This document shows positions 1-8,781 of a stretch of DNA of 64,000 bases, in pieces. The translations under genes and the position numbers were made by a program. Source of the DNA: Bradyrhizobium stylosanthis (lineage in GTDB: Bacteria; Pseudomonadota; Alphaproteobacteria; Rhizobiales; Xanthobacteraceae). The number at the start of each line of letters is the position of its first letter. The first letter of the stretch is position 1. Below the pieces are notes generated by a model. That model made no database searches. It was not told the origin of the DNA and worked only from the letters and a program-made list of their open reading frames with translations. The stretch covers positions 996,100 to 1,060,099 of the forward strand of contig NZ_LVEM01000004.1 in NCBI RefSeq assembly GCF_001641335.1. The letters are read 5' to 3'.

Positions 1-395
1 TGGTTCATCTCGTCGGAGTGAAACCAGACGGCGGCTTCGCTGGCGCCCTTCGGGATCGCGAAGATGTTGTGCTTCTTGTAGTCGGCGACGAACATGGTGC
101 CGCTGCGATCGAAGCGGATCGCGTTGCCGACGCTGCCTTCGGGGAGCGTCGTGAACAGCTCCGAGGCCACACCGCCCGCGGGCAATCTGCCGATGGTGCC
201 GGGCTTGCCGAGATTGACGACGAACAGATTGCCGTCGAGATCGGCGGCCGGCCCTTCGATGCCGAACGTGTACTCGCTGGCGGGCGTCACCTGCACGCTG
301 TCGAACAGCTTTGTGTCGGCAGCGGCTAGCGGCGTCGCGACAAGCAGGATGCTACTGCACAGGCACCAGAAATTCCTGCCGGATGTAATAGCCAT
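1..395 (-). CDS. SMP-30/gluconolactonase-like periplasmic protein (partial, C-terminus outside window)
   Basis: About 131 N-terminal residues are visible; the gene runs off the left edge. An ATG at 395 gives MAITSG followed by a hydrophobic segment ending in PLAAAD, a plausible signal peptide. The mature part shows propeller-like repeats (GPAADLDGNLFVVN, then IRFDRSGTMFVADY) and reaches HSDEMNQ, which resembles the start of the conserved MNxPND segment of SMP-30/gluconolactonase proteins. The start lies inside the end of the next gene upstream (44-nt overlap), so the two are probably co-transcribed and may act together on sugar acids or lactones in the periplasm. The substrate is unknown. Confidence 0.7.
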   Translation of the reverse strand, partial: MAITSGRNFWCLCSSILLVATPLAAADTKLFDSVQVTPASEYTFGIEGPAADLDGNLFVVNLGKPGTIGRLPAGGVASELFTTLPEGSVGNAIRFDRSGTMFVADYKKHNIFAIPKGASEAAVWFHSDEMN

Positions 396-2424
396 CGTCG
401 TCGGTGCACTCGCCATTCAAATAGGGATCGGCCGGCCGGAAGAATCGGCTGAAGCCGGGTTTGTCTACAGCGCTCCTTTGTGTCACGACGACGACCTTTC
501 CGGCCGGTATTTCGCCGCATTCCTTGTTGGTTTTGCCGAAAAACTTGCGTTGCGGCGGGCCGGGCTTGATCCGCATCCGCGTGCCCGGGACCATTTTGGC
601 GACGAGCAGGTCCGCGGTGTCGAGCAGGCGCGTGTAGCCGGGCTCGGTCTTCGGCAGGCTCTCGCCGCCCGGCGGCATCAGCTTCTCGGCACCGAGACCG
701 CGCAGGCGCGTGCGCAGCCTGCCGGCGTCGGGATCACCGGGATAGATCCAGCCGTCCTGCGACAGCATGAATCGCAGCACCGCCCTGTCCTTCTCCGCGT
801 CCGATTGCCCGGCGTTCAGTCCGAAATCCGAATGGCAGCCGACGCAATGCTTCTCGACGAGCCCTTTGCGCAAGGTTGTGAGGCGAACGCTGTTCTGCGC
901 ATCCCTGGCCACGAAGGCCGCGAGCTGATCGATCAAGGCCTGGCTGCGCGTGTCGCAGGGCAGCGGCCGAGGCGCTTCGCCCGCGGCGCGATCGATCCGG
1001 ATCACGGTCTGGTTCTTGTCCTCGACCAGCCAGATCGCGCCGTCCTCCGCGACGGTCATGCCGACGGGGGCTCCGAGCGGCCGCGCGCCGTTGACGCGGT
1101 GCCAGCCGGCGATCAGCTCCTCGAACGGCGCTGCGGCGACCTCGCCGGCGTCGGTCTGGAAGCTGTGGGTCGGATCGGCGGCGCAGCTGACGTGATATTG
1201 CACCGGCGGGGGGCTGGGCTTGGGAAAACCGTGGTCGTCGACGTCGTAGACGAGGACGCGGCTGCCGGTCGGGCGATAGCCGTGCAGGCCGACCAGCAGC
1301 TTGCCGTCCAGCTCCGGGAATTTGGCGCCGTGATAATAGAGCATCGCGAGCGGCGCGCCGTGCGGCGGCATCAGCGACAGCGGCGGCTTGTAGAGCGCAC
1401 TGGCCGAGCAGAACGACTTGTACGCGCCCGATTGCAGCACGAGCCTGAATTCGGAGCTCGGCGTCGACAGGTCGTAGCAATAGGGCCAGCCATAATGCCG
1501 GCCCTGCTCGATCGCGTTGATCTCCTCGTTCGGCTTGAAGATGTCAGGCAGGTCGCGGCCGTTCTCGCCTTGCAGGAAGGCGTAGCCGGTATCCGGAAAC
1601 ATCGGATGCAGCGCCAGCGCCAGCGAATTGCGCAAGCCGCGCGCGTAGACGGTGTGCGGCGGATCGGGGTCTTTCGGCGTCAACGTCGGGAATACACCGC
1701 TCGCCGGCGGCGTGAACAGCCAGATCGATGCCAGCGCGGAGGCACCTTCGGCCGCGGCGCAGGGTTTCGTGATCGGCGCCGGCGTGATGCAGTCGTCGCT
1801 GTGCGAGCCGACATTGACGAACAGGCGCCCGGACTTGTCGAACACGAATTGCTTCAGCGGATGCGCGCTCTCGTCGAGCCTGGTGCCGTCAGGCAACGTG
1901 ATCCTGCGGCCCGGCATGTGACGGATGATGGTCTCGACCGTGCCCCGCGGATTGTCCGCGAGCGGATCGAACCGGAAGATCGCTTCGGCGGTCGAGGCAT
2001 AGAGCTTCTTGTCAGGGCCGATGACCAGGCCGAACGGGTATTCGAGTCCCGTCAGCAGCTCCTTGAATCGCTGTCCCTGCGGCGCGCGCGGATCGAGCAG
2101 CAGCAGCCGTCCGTCGGTGTGGCCCCAGCCGCCCATGTCTGCCACCACGAACAGGTCGCGGCCTGGCACCTGGACGATCGAACGCGGAAACTTGAGGCGA
2201 TCCTCTTCGCTGGCGACGAGGCCGGCACAGAACCCCGCCTTCATGTCGATCTGGATCCTGGGGAAAGCGAGATCGCCGCTGCCGCAGGTCTCGGCGCCGA
2301 TCGCGTAGCCGCTCTTCCTGACCGGCTCGGACGATGACGGGGCGGGGCTGAGCAGCGCGCCGATCAGGAAGGCTGCAAGCACGTGCAGATTTCGGCGTTC
2401 GCTCCGGAATGTGAACTGGTTCAC
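352..2424 (-). CDS. PQQ-type glucose/sorbosone dehydrogenase-like protein with C-terminal c-type haem domain
   Basis: About 690 aa from a GTG at 2424 preceded by a G-rich ribosome-binding sequence; this start gives a signal-like N-terminus (VNQFTF...FLIGALLSPAPSSS). The frame stays open to 2604, so a longer start is possible. The body resembles the beta-propeller of soluble aldose/sorbosone dehydrogenases (for example GLRNSLALALHP, ENGRDLPD and YGWPYC). A haem-binding CVGCH motif lies near residue 527, with LMPPG downstream as a possible distal Met ligand. The likely role is periplasmic sugar oxidation with electron transfer through the fused cytochrome. It overlaps the SMP-30-like gene, consistent with a dehydrogenase plus lactonase pair. 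Confidence 0.8.
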   Translation of the reverse strand: MNQFTFRSERRNLHVLAAFLIGALLSPAPSSSEPVRKSGYAIGAETCGSGDLAFPRIQIDMKAGFCAGLVASEEDRLKFPRSIVQVPGRDLFVVADMGGWGHTDGRLLLLDPRAPQGQRFKELLTGLEYPFGLVIGPDKKLYASTAEAIFRFDPLADNPRGTVETIIRHMPGRRITLPDGTRLDESAHPLKQFVFDKSGRLFVNVGSHSDDCITPAPITKPCAAAEGASALASIWLFTPPASGVFPTLTPKDPDPPHTVYARGLRNSLALALHPMFPDTGYAFLQGENGRDLPDIFKPNEEINAIEQGRHYGWPYCYDLSTPSSEFRLVLQSGAYKSFCSASALYKPPLSLMPPHGAPLAMLYYHGAKFPELDGKLLVGLHGYRPTGSRVLVYDVDDHGFPKPSPPPVQYHVSCAADPTHSFQTDAGEVAAAPFEELIAGWHRVNGARPLGAPVGMTVAEDGAIWLVEDKNQTVIRIDRAAGEAPRPLPCDTRSQALIDQLAAFVARDAQNSVRLTTLRKGLVEKHCVGCHSDFGLNAGQSDAEKDRAVLRFMLSQDGWIYPGDPDAGRLRTRLRGLGAEKLMPPGGESLPKTEPGYTRLLDTADLLVAKMVPGTRMRIKPGPPQRKFFGKTNKECGEIPAGKVVVVTQRSAVDKPGFSRFFRPADPYLNGECTDDDGYYIRQEFLVPVQ

Positions 2425-2626
2425 GGTGGCCCCCCGAACTTCCGGCGACGCTTGTTCCACGGCGCCGCAGCGCCGTCCAGTCATCACCTGCCTGTGATTA
2501 AACCTGTAACGACTTTGGAGGCGACCAATCTCCGTAGATTCCCTTACCGGGCTCGACCCGAATGTTTCGCGAATGCTTGGGGTGGTATCGGTTTGCCGTC
2601 CCAATCGCTTTCTACAGGAGGCGCTA

Positions 2627-2860
2627 ATGGTCCAGGTCTATTTTCACTGCTCGAACCCCGAGGGCACGCTGATCGACCGCTACGGCGCCGCTGTCGCCAA
2701 TCTGACCGAGGCACGCGACCGCGCCACCCAGATCATGCACTCGATGATCCATACGCCCGGTGCCGAAGATTGGCGCGACTGGGTGATCCATGTCAGCGAT
2801 GACGACGGCGAGGAGATCTTCGATCTCCCCTTCACCGCCATGCTCGGCAAGCCCCACTGA
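2627..2860 (+). CDS. DUF6894-like small protein
   Basis: 77 aa starting MVQVYFHCSN, with a strong AGGAGG ribosome-binding site ending about 5 nt before the ATG. The central segment (DRYGAAVANLTEARDRA) and the end (VIHVSDDDGEEIFDLPF) match the DUF6894 pattern, a small acidic family abundant in Bradyrhizobium and relatives. The function is unknown. It is transcribed divergently from the dehydrogenase gene. Confidence 0.8.
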   Translation: MVQVYFHCSNPEGTLIDRYGAAVANLTEARDRATQIMHSMIHTPGAEDWRDWVIHVSDDDGEEIFDLPFTAMLGKPH

Positions 2861-2870
2861 GGTCGATGTC

Positions 2871-3047
2871 ATGCTGCTTGCTTCGCTCAGCCTGTTCCGC
2901 CAGCCCCTGACCTTCGTTGCCAGCAAATGGCAGACGCTGGTGCGGGTCGCCGGCAACCCCTACCGCCCCGAGCTGCACTACATGCGCGGGCCCGGCCCGA
3001 AATGGCGCGCCAAATATCAGGCCAGCCGGCTCGACCGCTCGCTCTGA
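2871..3047 (+). CDS. Small hypothetical protein
   Basis: 58 aa from an ATG at 2871, 10 nt after the DUF6894 stop, so probably co-transcribed. The sequence (MLLASLSLFRQP...YMRGPGPKWRAKYQASRL) is basic at the C-terminus and has no recognisable domain. Codon use is typical of its neighbours, which supports a real gene. No function can be assigned. Confidence 0.5.
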   Translation: MLLASLSLFRQPLTFVASKWQTLVRVAGNPYRPELHYMRGPGPKWRAKYQASRLDRSL

Positions 3048-3086
3048 GCGGCGCCTCTTAGAAATTCCGCTAGCGGTCTCTCGTTC

Positions 3087-3204
3087 GTCATGCCCGGGCT
3101 TGTCCCGGGCATCCACGTTTTTGGCACCAAGAAGAACGTGGATGGCCGGGACATAGGCGAGCGGAAGCGACGCCGTCCTTCGGACGGCTGTGCCCGGCCA
3201 TGAC
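3087..3204. repeat. Dispersed palindromic intergenic repeat (CCCGGG/CCGGCC type)
   Basis: An imperfect large inverted repeat: GTCATGCCCGGGCTTGTCCC on one side and GTGCCCGGCCATGAC on the other, with an inner stem around CCACGTTTTTGG / AAGAACGTGG. It lies between convergent genes. From memory, sequences like this recur in Bradyrhizobium intergenic regions; a genome-wide search would confirm it. Confidence 0.65.
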
Positions 3205-3224
3205 GTCGCGGAGCGGACCCCACC

Positions 3225-3998
3225 TCACCTCCCCGTAAACCTCGCCTTGCGCTTCTCGACGAAGGCGGTGCGGCCTTCGACGGCGTCTGAGCTTTTCCGG
3301 ATCGTGGCCTGAAGCTCGATCTCGCGGCGGAACTGGGCCTCATAGGTCGCGTGCTCGCTCTCCTCGACCAGCAGGCGGGTTGCGACCAAAGCGCGCGTCG
3401 GGCCCTCGGCCAGACGGCGCGCCAGCACCAGGGCCTCGTCCATCAGCCTGGCATCGTCGACGACCTGCCGCACCAGGCCGATCTCCTGGGCGTGCTCGGC
3501 CGTCAGCGGCTCGTTGAGCAGCATCAGCTCGAGCGCGCGCTGCCGGCCGACCAGGCGCGGCAGCAACCAGGTCGAGCCGAGATCGGGCACCAGCGCGATG
3601 CGGCTGAACACCTGGATGAAGCTCGCCGAGCGCGCTGCGACAATCATGTCGCCGGCCATCGCCAGGCTGAAGCCGCCGCCGGCCGCCACCCCGTTGACGG
3701 CGACGACCACGGGCACACGGCATTCGCGGAGCGCCCTGAAGGCCGGCCAGTAAAACCGCATCACGCCGGCGGCGATGTCCTCGCCGAGCGCCTCGGACGC
3801 CTTCAAATTCTGTCCTGAGCAAAATCCACGCCCCTCGCCCGTCAGGATCAGCGCGCGGACGCTCTCGTCGGCGGTCATCCCGGCGATGCCGCCGGCGAGC
3901 GCGCCGAGCAGGTCCGGCGTCATCGCGTTCAGGCTTGCGGGCTCATCGAGCGTCAGGATTCCGACCGCCCCATCCCGCGCCTGTTTCACACCTGCCAT
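3225..3998 (-). CDS. Enoyl-CoA hydratase/isomerase family protein (PaaG-like)
   Basis: 257 aa from the ATG at 3998, preceded by GGGAGG. Crotonase-fold landmarks are present: GRGFCSGQNL and VNGVAAGGGFS form the oxyanion-hole regions. LVPDLGSTW carries an Asp at the position used by PaaG-type 1,2-epoxyphenylacetyl-CoA isomerases rather than the usual Glu of enoyl-CoA hydratases. The substrate is probably a CoA thioester in fatty-acid or aromatic degradation. No other paa genes are adjacent, so the exact reaction is not settled. It is divergent from the gamma-glutamyltranspeptidase gene. Confidence 0.8.
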   Translation of the reverse strand: MAGVKQARDGAVGILTLDEPASLNAMTPDLLGALAGGIAGMTADESVRALILTGEGRGFCSGQNLKASEALGEDIAAGVMRFYWPAFRALRECRVPVVVAVNGVAAGGGFSLAMAGDMIVAARSASFIQVFSRIALVPDLGSTWLLPRLVGRQRALELMLLNEPLTAEHAQEIGLVRQVVDDARLMDEALVLARRLAEGPTRALVATRLLVEESEHATYEAQFRREIELQATIRKSSDAVEGRTAFVEKRKARFTGR

Positions 3999-4115
3999 GT
4001 CGCGCCTCCCTTTGTTCTCGTTGGCGGCAATGTGCCATTCTTCACGCTCCCCGCCAATTGCGCCGGCGCGCAGCGCAGCCAACACAGACATCCACACAGA
4101 ACATCAAGCGACATC

Positions 4116-5705
4116 ATGCCTCATCAGTTCAGCCTCAACCAAACCGTCCGCAAACCCGCCGTTACGTCCAAGGGCGGCATCGTCGCCTCGCAATCGCGGC
4201 GGGCGGCCGAGGTGGGCGCGCAAGTGCTGGCGGCGGGCGGCGACTGCGTGGACGCGATCGTCGCAACCACCATGGCGCTGAACGTGCTGGAGCCCTGGAA
4301 CAGCGGCATCGGCGGCGGCGGAGCGATGGTGCTCTACCGCGCCAAGGAAAATCGCACCGAGGTGATCGACTACGGGATGTGTGCGCCGCAAAGCCTGCGC
4401 GTCGCCGATTATCCGCTCAGCGGCGAAGGCGCCGCCTCCGATCTCTTCCCCTGGCCGCGGGTGAAGGGCGATCGCAACATTCACGGCCCCGGCTCGATCG
4501 CCGTGCCCGGTGTCGTCGCCGGGATGGAGGAGGCGCATCGCCGCTACGCCAAAATGCCGTGGAAGGATCTGGTCGCGCCGGCCGTCGCGCTCGCCGGCGA
4601 AGGCCTGCTGGTCGATTGGTGGACCACGGTGACGATCTCGGGCTCGGCCGCCGATCTCAGGCGCTATCCCGCGAGTGCCGCGGCGTTCCTGAAGGACGGG
4701 CTGCCGCCCAGCGCGCCCTGGGGCGTCAAGGCCGAGACGCGGCTGCCGCAGGACACGCTGAAGGCGACGCTGTCGCATCTCGCCGAGGCCGGACCGCGCG
4801 ATTTCTACCAGGGTGATCTCGCCAGGAGCATCGCCTCCGACGTCAAGGCCGATGGCGGCTCGCTGTCGGTCGAGGACCTCGCCGCGTTCCGCGCACATTC
4901 GCGCGAGCCGCTGGCGATCCCCTATCGCGACGGCAAGGTCTATGCGACGCCCGAGCTCACGGCCGGGCCCACCATGGCGCACGCGCTGCGCCTGTTGCAG
5001 CAGGCATGGAAGCCGGGGAGCGCGCCGGATGCGGCCGCCTATGTCGAATATGCGCTCGCCCTGCAAGCGGCCTTCCGCGAGCGGCTCAAGGACATGGGCG
5101 ATGCCGACGGCAAGCGCTCGCTCGGCGCCGAATATCTGGCGCCGGCCTGCACCACGCATTTCTCCGTGGTCGACCGCCACGGCAACATCGCGGCGGTGAC
5201 GCAGACGCTGCTGTCGTCGTTCGGCTCGAAATATGTGACGCCGCATACCGGCATCGCCATGAACAACGGCATCATGTGGTTCGATCCGACGCCGGGAACC
5301 ACCAATTCGCTCGCGCCCGGCAAGCGCTGCCTCTGCAACTACACGCCCGTCATCGCGGAGACGAAGGACGGCAAGCGCCTCGCCGTCGGCGCCTCCGGAG
5401 GCCGCCGCATCCTACCGTCGGTTATGCAACTGGTGTCGTTCGCGATGGATTACGGCATGGACCTCGATACTGCGATCCATCAGCCGCGCATCGATGCCAG
5501 CGAAGGCGCGGTGGTGATCGGCGATGCTCGTCTACCCGAGGGGGTGCGCAAGACGCTGGGCGCGCGCTTCGACTATGAGGAAAGCCGCGTGCAGGCGCTG
5601 CCGCAGAAATTCGCGTGCCCGAGCGTGGTGATGCGCGAGGGCGACATAAATTCCGGCGCGGTCGAGATCTTCCAGCCCTGGGCCGATGCAGTGGCCGAAT
5701 CCTGA
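4116..5705 (+). CDS. Gamma-glutamyltranspeptidase family hydrolase
   Basis: 529 aa from an ATG at 4116. The N-terminal part (GGIVASQSRRAAEVGAQVL, DAIVATTMALNVLEPWNSGIGGGG) is the conserved large-subunit start. The autocleavage site is visible as TTHFSVVD, with T346 the expected catalytic N-terminal Thr of the small subunit after processing. NNGIMWFDP and the GGRRILPSV region are also family features. No signal peptide is evident, which fits the cytoplasmic YwrD-like branch rather than a periplasmic Ggt. It may cleave gamma-glutamyl compounds; the adjacent block includes a gamma-glutamylputrescine-oxidase-like protein, which makes a gamma-glutamyl substrate attractive but unproven. Confidence 0.85.
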   Translation: MPHQFSLNQTVRKPAVTSKGGIVASQSRRAAEVGAQVLAAGGDCVDAIVATTMALNVLEPWNSGIGGGGAMVLYRAKENRTEVIDYGMCAPQSLRVADYPLSGEGAASDLFPWPRVKGDRNIHGPGSIAVPGVVAGMEEAHRRYAKMPWKDLVAPAVALAGEGLLVDWWTTVTISGSAADLRRYPASAAAFLKDGLPPSAPWGVKAETRLPQDTLKATLSHLAEAGPRDFYQGDLARSIASDVKADGGSLSVEDLAAFRAHSREPLAIPYRDGKVYATPELTAGPTMAHALRLLQQAWKPGSAPDAAAYVEYALALQAAFRERLKDMGDADGKRSLGAEYLAPACTTHFSVVDRHGNIAAVTQTLLSSFGSKYVTPHTGIAMNNGIMWFDPTPGTTNSLAPGKRCLCNYTPVIAETKDGKRLAVGASGGRRILPSVMQLVSFAMDYGMDLDTAIHQPRIDASEGAVVIGDARLPEGVRKTLGARFDYEESRVQALPQKFACPSVVMREGDINSGAVEIFQPWADAVAES

Positions 5706-5797
5706 GCGCCACGACTCCTCCTTATTTGCGCGCGACACCGCAATCGATGTCGGTTCGTCGAACGGACAGATGCGTGCCTAACAAGAGAGGATTTTCG

Positions 5798-6028
5798 ATG
5801 AAGAAGCTCGCGCTCGCCGCAACGGTGATCGTCGCCGCCGGCCTGACGATGCCCGGCGTGGCCCTCGCCAAAGGCGGCCATGGTCACGGCCATGGTGGTG
5901 GTCATGGCCATCACGGCGGATACCACGGCCATCGCCACGGCACCCCGCCGGGATGGCATCATGGACGCAAGGTCGGCTGGCGTGGTCACGGGTGCCCGCC
6001 CGGCCTGTGGAAACAAGGCCGCTGCTGA
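5798..6028 (+). CDS. Small exported His/Gly-rich protein
   Basis: 76 aa with a clear signal peptide (MKKLALAATVIVAAGLTMPG, then VALA) and a mature part dominated by GHGHGHGGG and HH repeats, ending in GCPPGLWKQGRC. Ribosome-binding site AGAGAGG precedes the ATG. His-rich exported peptides of this type may bind divalent metals; this is inference from composition. A rho-independent terminator follows. Confidence 0.75.
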   Translation: MKKLALAATVIVAAGLTMPGVALAKGGHGHGHGGGHGHHGGYHGHRHGTPPGWHHGRKVGWRGHGCPPGLWKQGRC

Positions 6029-6050
6029 CGCGAAGCAGCCATCTTGACGA

Positions 6051-6081
6051 GGCGCCGCCCATCACAAGGCGGCGCCTTTTT
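6051..6081 (+). terminator. Rho-independent terminator
   Basis: Perfect 9-bp stem GGCGCCGCC / GGCGGCGCC with an 8-nt loop, followed by TTTTT, 22 nt after the stop of the His-rich protein gene. The T run overlaps the end of the convergent oxidase gene. Confidence 0.85.
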
Positions 6082-7363
6082 AAATGCCCAGCCGGTCGCG
6101 CACGCGGCCCGCGATCACGGCCGTCGTGACGCCGACCGGCCAGAACGCGTGCATCGGGATCGGGTTGATGCCCGTGATCGGCATGTCGATTTCGGCCTTG
6201 GCGCCGCCGATCAGCCGGCGCGCGAGCTGCGCGCCCATCGCAGTCGAAAGCGCAACGCCGCGGCCGTTGCAGCCGAGCGAGATCAGGACGCTCTCCGCGG
6301 GCTCGTGCACATGCGGATAGTGGTCCTTGGTGATGGCGAGGCGGCTGTTCCAGCCATGGGTCCACGACACGCCCTTGAGCTGGGGCCAAAGCCTCTCCGC
6401 ATAACGCATGAGATAGGCGACGTCGTTCGGCGAGTTGATCCAGCGCATCGGGCCGCGGCCGCCCATCAAGAGGCGGTTCTGCTGGTCGATGCGGTAATAG
6501 ACGGTGATATGGCCGCTCTCGTAGAGCACCGGCCGCGTCGGCATGATCGAACGCGCGATCTCGTCCGACAGCGGCGCAGTGGCGGCGATCGAGGAGAACA
6601 CCGGGACGATGGTTCTGCGAAGCGCGGGCCAGAGATCGTCGGTAAAGCCGTTGGTGGCGAGCAGCACCTTGTCTGCGTGGACGACCGCACGCGGCGTCTC
6701 GATGCGCCAGCGGCCGCCGTCGCGGCGCAATGACAGCGCCGGCGTCTCGCCATGGACTTTCGCGCCGGCCGAGATCGCGGCGCGCGCGAGACCACGGGCG
6801 TAGCTCAGGGGATGCAGATCGCCGCCACGCGTATCGAACATGGCGCCGATGTAGCGGCCGGTGCCGGTCATCTCGCGCAGCTGCTCACGGTTGAGGTACG
6901 ACACCGGCATGCCGCGGCGGATGCATTGCTGCGCCGTCTTTTCGATCGCGGCGGCGCTGGCCTCGTTATAGGCCGCGCGGAGCGTGCCGCCCTGCCGCGC
7001 TTCGCAGGGGATCTGGTAGCGGCGGATCAGATCGTGGGTGAAGTTCGTGGTGCCGTAGGAGAATTCGATCATGCGGCGACCGAGCTCGGGGCCGAAATCC
7101 GCCTCGATCTGGTCAGGGTCGTGCTTCAGCCCGGGATTGGTGTGGCCGCCATTGTTGCCGGACGCGCCCCAGCCCGGCTCCTGCGCCTCCAGCACCAGCG
7201 CCTCGACGCCCTGCTCGGCCAGATGCAATGCGGTGGAGAGCCCAGTATAGCCGCCGCCGACGATCGCGACGGAGACAGTCTTGTCGGTATCAAGCGGTGG
7301 CGTCGCCACCGGCGCGACGGCGGTGTCGGCATAGAGCGAAGGCGGCAGCGGCAGGCGCGTCAT
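6080..7363 (-). CDS. FAD-dependent amine/amino-acid oxidoreductase (PuuB-like)
   Basis: 427 aa DAO-family flavoprotein. The N-terminal dinucleotide-binding motif is VAIVGGGYTGLSTALHLAE, followed by the GWGASGNNGGHTNPG segment typical of gamma-glutamylputrescine oxidase and glycine-oxidase relatives. The C-terminal GCNGRGVALSTAMGAQLA is the usual second FAD contact. It is the last gene of an operon with an amino-acid ABC transporter (12-nt gap to the ATPase gene), so the transported compound is probably its substrate, perhaps an amine, an N-methyl amino acid or gamma-glutamylputrescine. The specificity cannot be read from the sequence. Confidence 0.8.
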   Translation of the reverse strand: MTRLPLPPSLYADTAVAPVATPPLDTDKTVSVAIVGGGYTGLSTALHLAEQGVEALVLEAQEPGWGASGNNGGHTNPGLKHDPDQIEADFGPELGRRMIEFSYGTTNFTHDLIRRYQIPCEARQGGTLRAAYNEASAAAIEKTAQQCIRRGMPVSYLNREQLREMTGTGRYIGAMFDTRGGDLHPLSYARGLARAAISAGAKVHGETPALSLRRDGGRWRIETPRAVVHADKVLLATNGFTDDLWPALRRTIVPVFSSIAATAPLSDEIARSIMPTRPVLYESGHITVYYRIDQQNRLLMGGRGPMRWINSPNDVAYLMRYAERLWPQLKGVSWTHGWNSRLAITKDHYPHVHEPAESVLISLGCNGRGVALSTAMGAQLARRLIGGAKAEIDMPITGINPIPMHAFWPVGVTTAVIAGRVRDRLGI

Positions 7364-7375
7364 TGCAAGATCCGG

Positions 7376-8107
7376 TCAGAGCGGATGCAGCACGCGGCGC
7401 AGGAAATCCTGCGTGCGCGGATGCTGGGGTTGGTTGAGCAGCGCCTTGGCCGGCCCCTGCTCGACGATCACGCCGCCGTCGATGAACAGCACGCGATCGG
7501 CGACGTCGCGGGCAAAGCCCATCTCGTGGGTGACGACGACCATGGTCATGCCGTCGTCGGCGAGCTTGCGCATCACGCCGAGCACGTCGCCGACGAGCTC
7601 GGGATCGAGCGCCGAGGTCGGCTCGTCGAACAGGATCGCCTTGGGCTGCATCGCCAGCGCCCGCGCGATCGCGACGCGCTGCTGCTGGCCGCCGGAGAGC
7701 TGCGGCGGATGCGCATCGGCCTTCTCGGCGAGCCCGACCTGGGCGAGCAGCGCGCGGCCGCGTTCCAGCACCTGGGCACGCGGCTCCTTCTTCACGAACA
7801 GCGGACCTTCGACCACGTTCTCCAGCACCGTCCGGTGCGGGAATAGATTGAAGCGCTGGAACACCATCGAGACCTGGGTGCGGATGTTCACGATCGACGG
7901 CGCGTCGCGGTCGACCTTCAGGCCCTCGACGCTGATCTCGCCGCGATCATAGCTCTCGAGCCCGTTGATGCAGCGCAGGATGGTCGACTTGCCCGAGCCC
8001 GACGGCCCGATGATGCAGACCACTTCGCCCTTCTGGACGGACGCCGAGATGCCCTTGAGCACCTCGTTCTGGCCAAAACTCTTGTGGACGTCGGTGAGCT
8101 CGATCAT
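7376..8107 (-). CDS. Polar amino-acid ABC transporter ATP-binding protein
   Basis: 243 aa with Walker A GPSGSGKST, signature LSGGQQQR, Walker B AILFDEPTSALDP and the switch His in VVTHEMGFA. The sequence is closest to the GlnQ/HisP class. The ATG at 8107 overlaps the permease stop (ATGA), indicating translational coupling. It energises import of an amino acid or related amine with the downstream-listed permease and binding protein. Confidence 0.92.
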   Translation of the reverse strand: MIELTDVHKSFGQNEVLKGISASVQKGEVVCIIGPSGSGKSTILRCINGLESYDRGEISVEGLKVDRDAPSIVNIRTQVSMVFQRFNLFPHRTVLENVVEGPLFVKKEPRAQVLERGRALLAQVGLAEKADAHPPQLSGGQQQRVAIARALAMQPKAILFDEPTSALDPELVGDVLGVMRKLADDGMTMVVVTHEMGFARDVADRVLFIDGGVIVEQGPAKALLNQPQHPRTQDFLRRVLHPL

Positions 8108-8757
8108 TTCTTGCCGGCCCGCTTCTCGAAATGACGGACCAGCAGGATCAGCGGGATGCTCATGGTGAGATACATCAGCGCCACCAGCGTGAACACGCTG
8201 GTGTTCTTGAAGGTCGAGGACGCGATCAGCTTGCCCTGCAGGGCAAGCTCCGCGACCGTGATGGTAGAGGCTTGCGAGGAATCCTTCAGCATCATGATCA
8301 TGACGTTGCCGTAGGGCGGCAGCACGATGCGCACCGCCTGCGGCAGCACCACCCGCCGCATGGTGAGCCACCAGCCCATGCCGATCGACTGCGCGGCCTC
8401 GATCTGCCCCTTGTCGATGGCCTCGATGCCAGCGCGGAAGTTTTCGGCCTGATAGGCCGAATAGGCGATGCCGAGCCCGAGGATCGCGGCCTGCAGGGCC
8501 GACAGCGTGACGCCGAGATCAGGCATCACGAAGTAGAGGTAGAACAGCAGCACGATGATCGGGATGCCGCGGATGACGTTGATCAGGCTGGCGCTGAGCA
8601 TCGACAGCGCCTTGATGCCGGAGACCCGCATCATCGCCCAGATCAGGCCGAGCACCGTCGAGAGCAGCAGCGAGCCGATCGTGACGACGATCGTCAGCGC
8701 GACGCCGTTCATCAGGATCGGGAAGAACTCGACGGCGTCGTGCCAGAAGCCTTTCAT
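8104..8757 (-). CDS. Polar amino-acid ABC transporter permease (HisMQ family)
   Basis: 217 aa integral membrane protein with about five transmembrane segments and the EAA-loop region (EAIDKGQIEAAQSIGMGWWLTM) that contacts the ATPase. The motif placement and length fit the GlnP/HisM family. Only one permease gene is present, so it probably works as a homodimer. It sits 24 nt downstream of the binding-protein gene and overlaps the ATPase gene. Confidence 0.92.
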   Translation of the reverse strand: MKGFWHDAVEFFPILMNGVALTIVVTIGSLLLSTVLGLIWAMMRVSGIKALSMLSASLINVIRGIPIIVLLFYLYFVMPDLGVTLSALQAAILGLGIAYSAYQAENFRAGIEAIDKGQIEAAQSIGMGWWLTMRRVVLPQAVRIVLPPYGNVMIMMLKDSSQASTITVAELALQGKLIASSTFKNTSVFTLVALMYLTMSIPLILLVRHFEKRAGKK

Positions 8758-8781
8758 CGGACAGCCTGCGACGAACCGTTA

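Noticed and set aside
94..2337. A plus-strand open frame of 747 codons opposite the PQQ-type dehydrogenase
   Set aside because: Antisense shadow with Arg/Ala/Asp-rich composition; the minus strand has a haem motif and propeller repeats.
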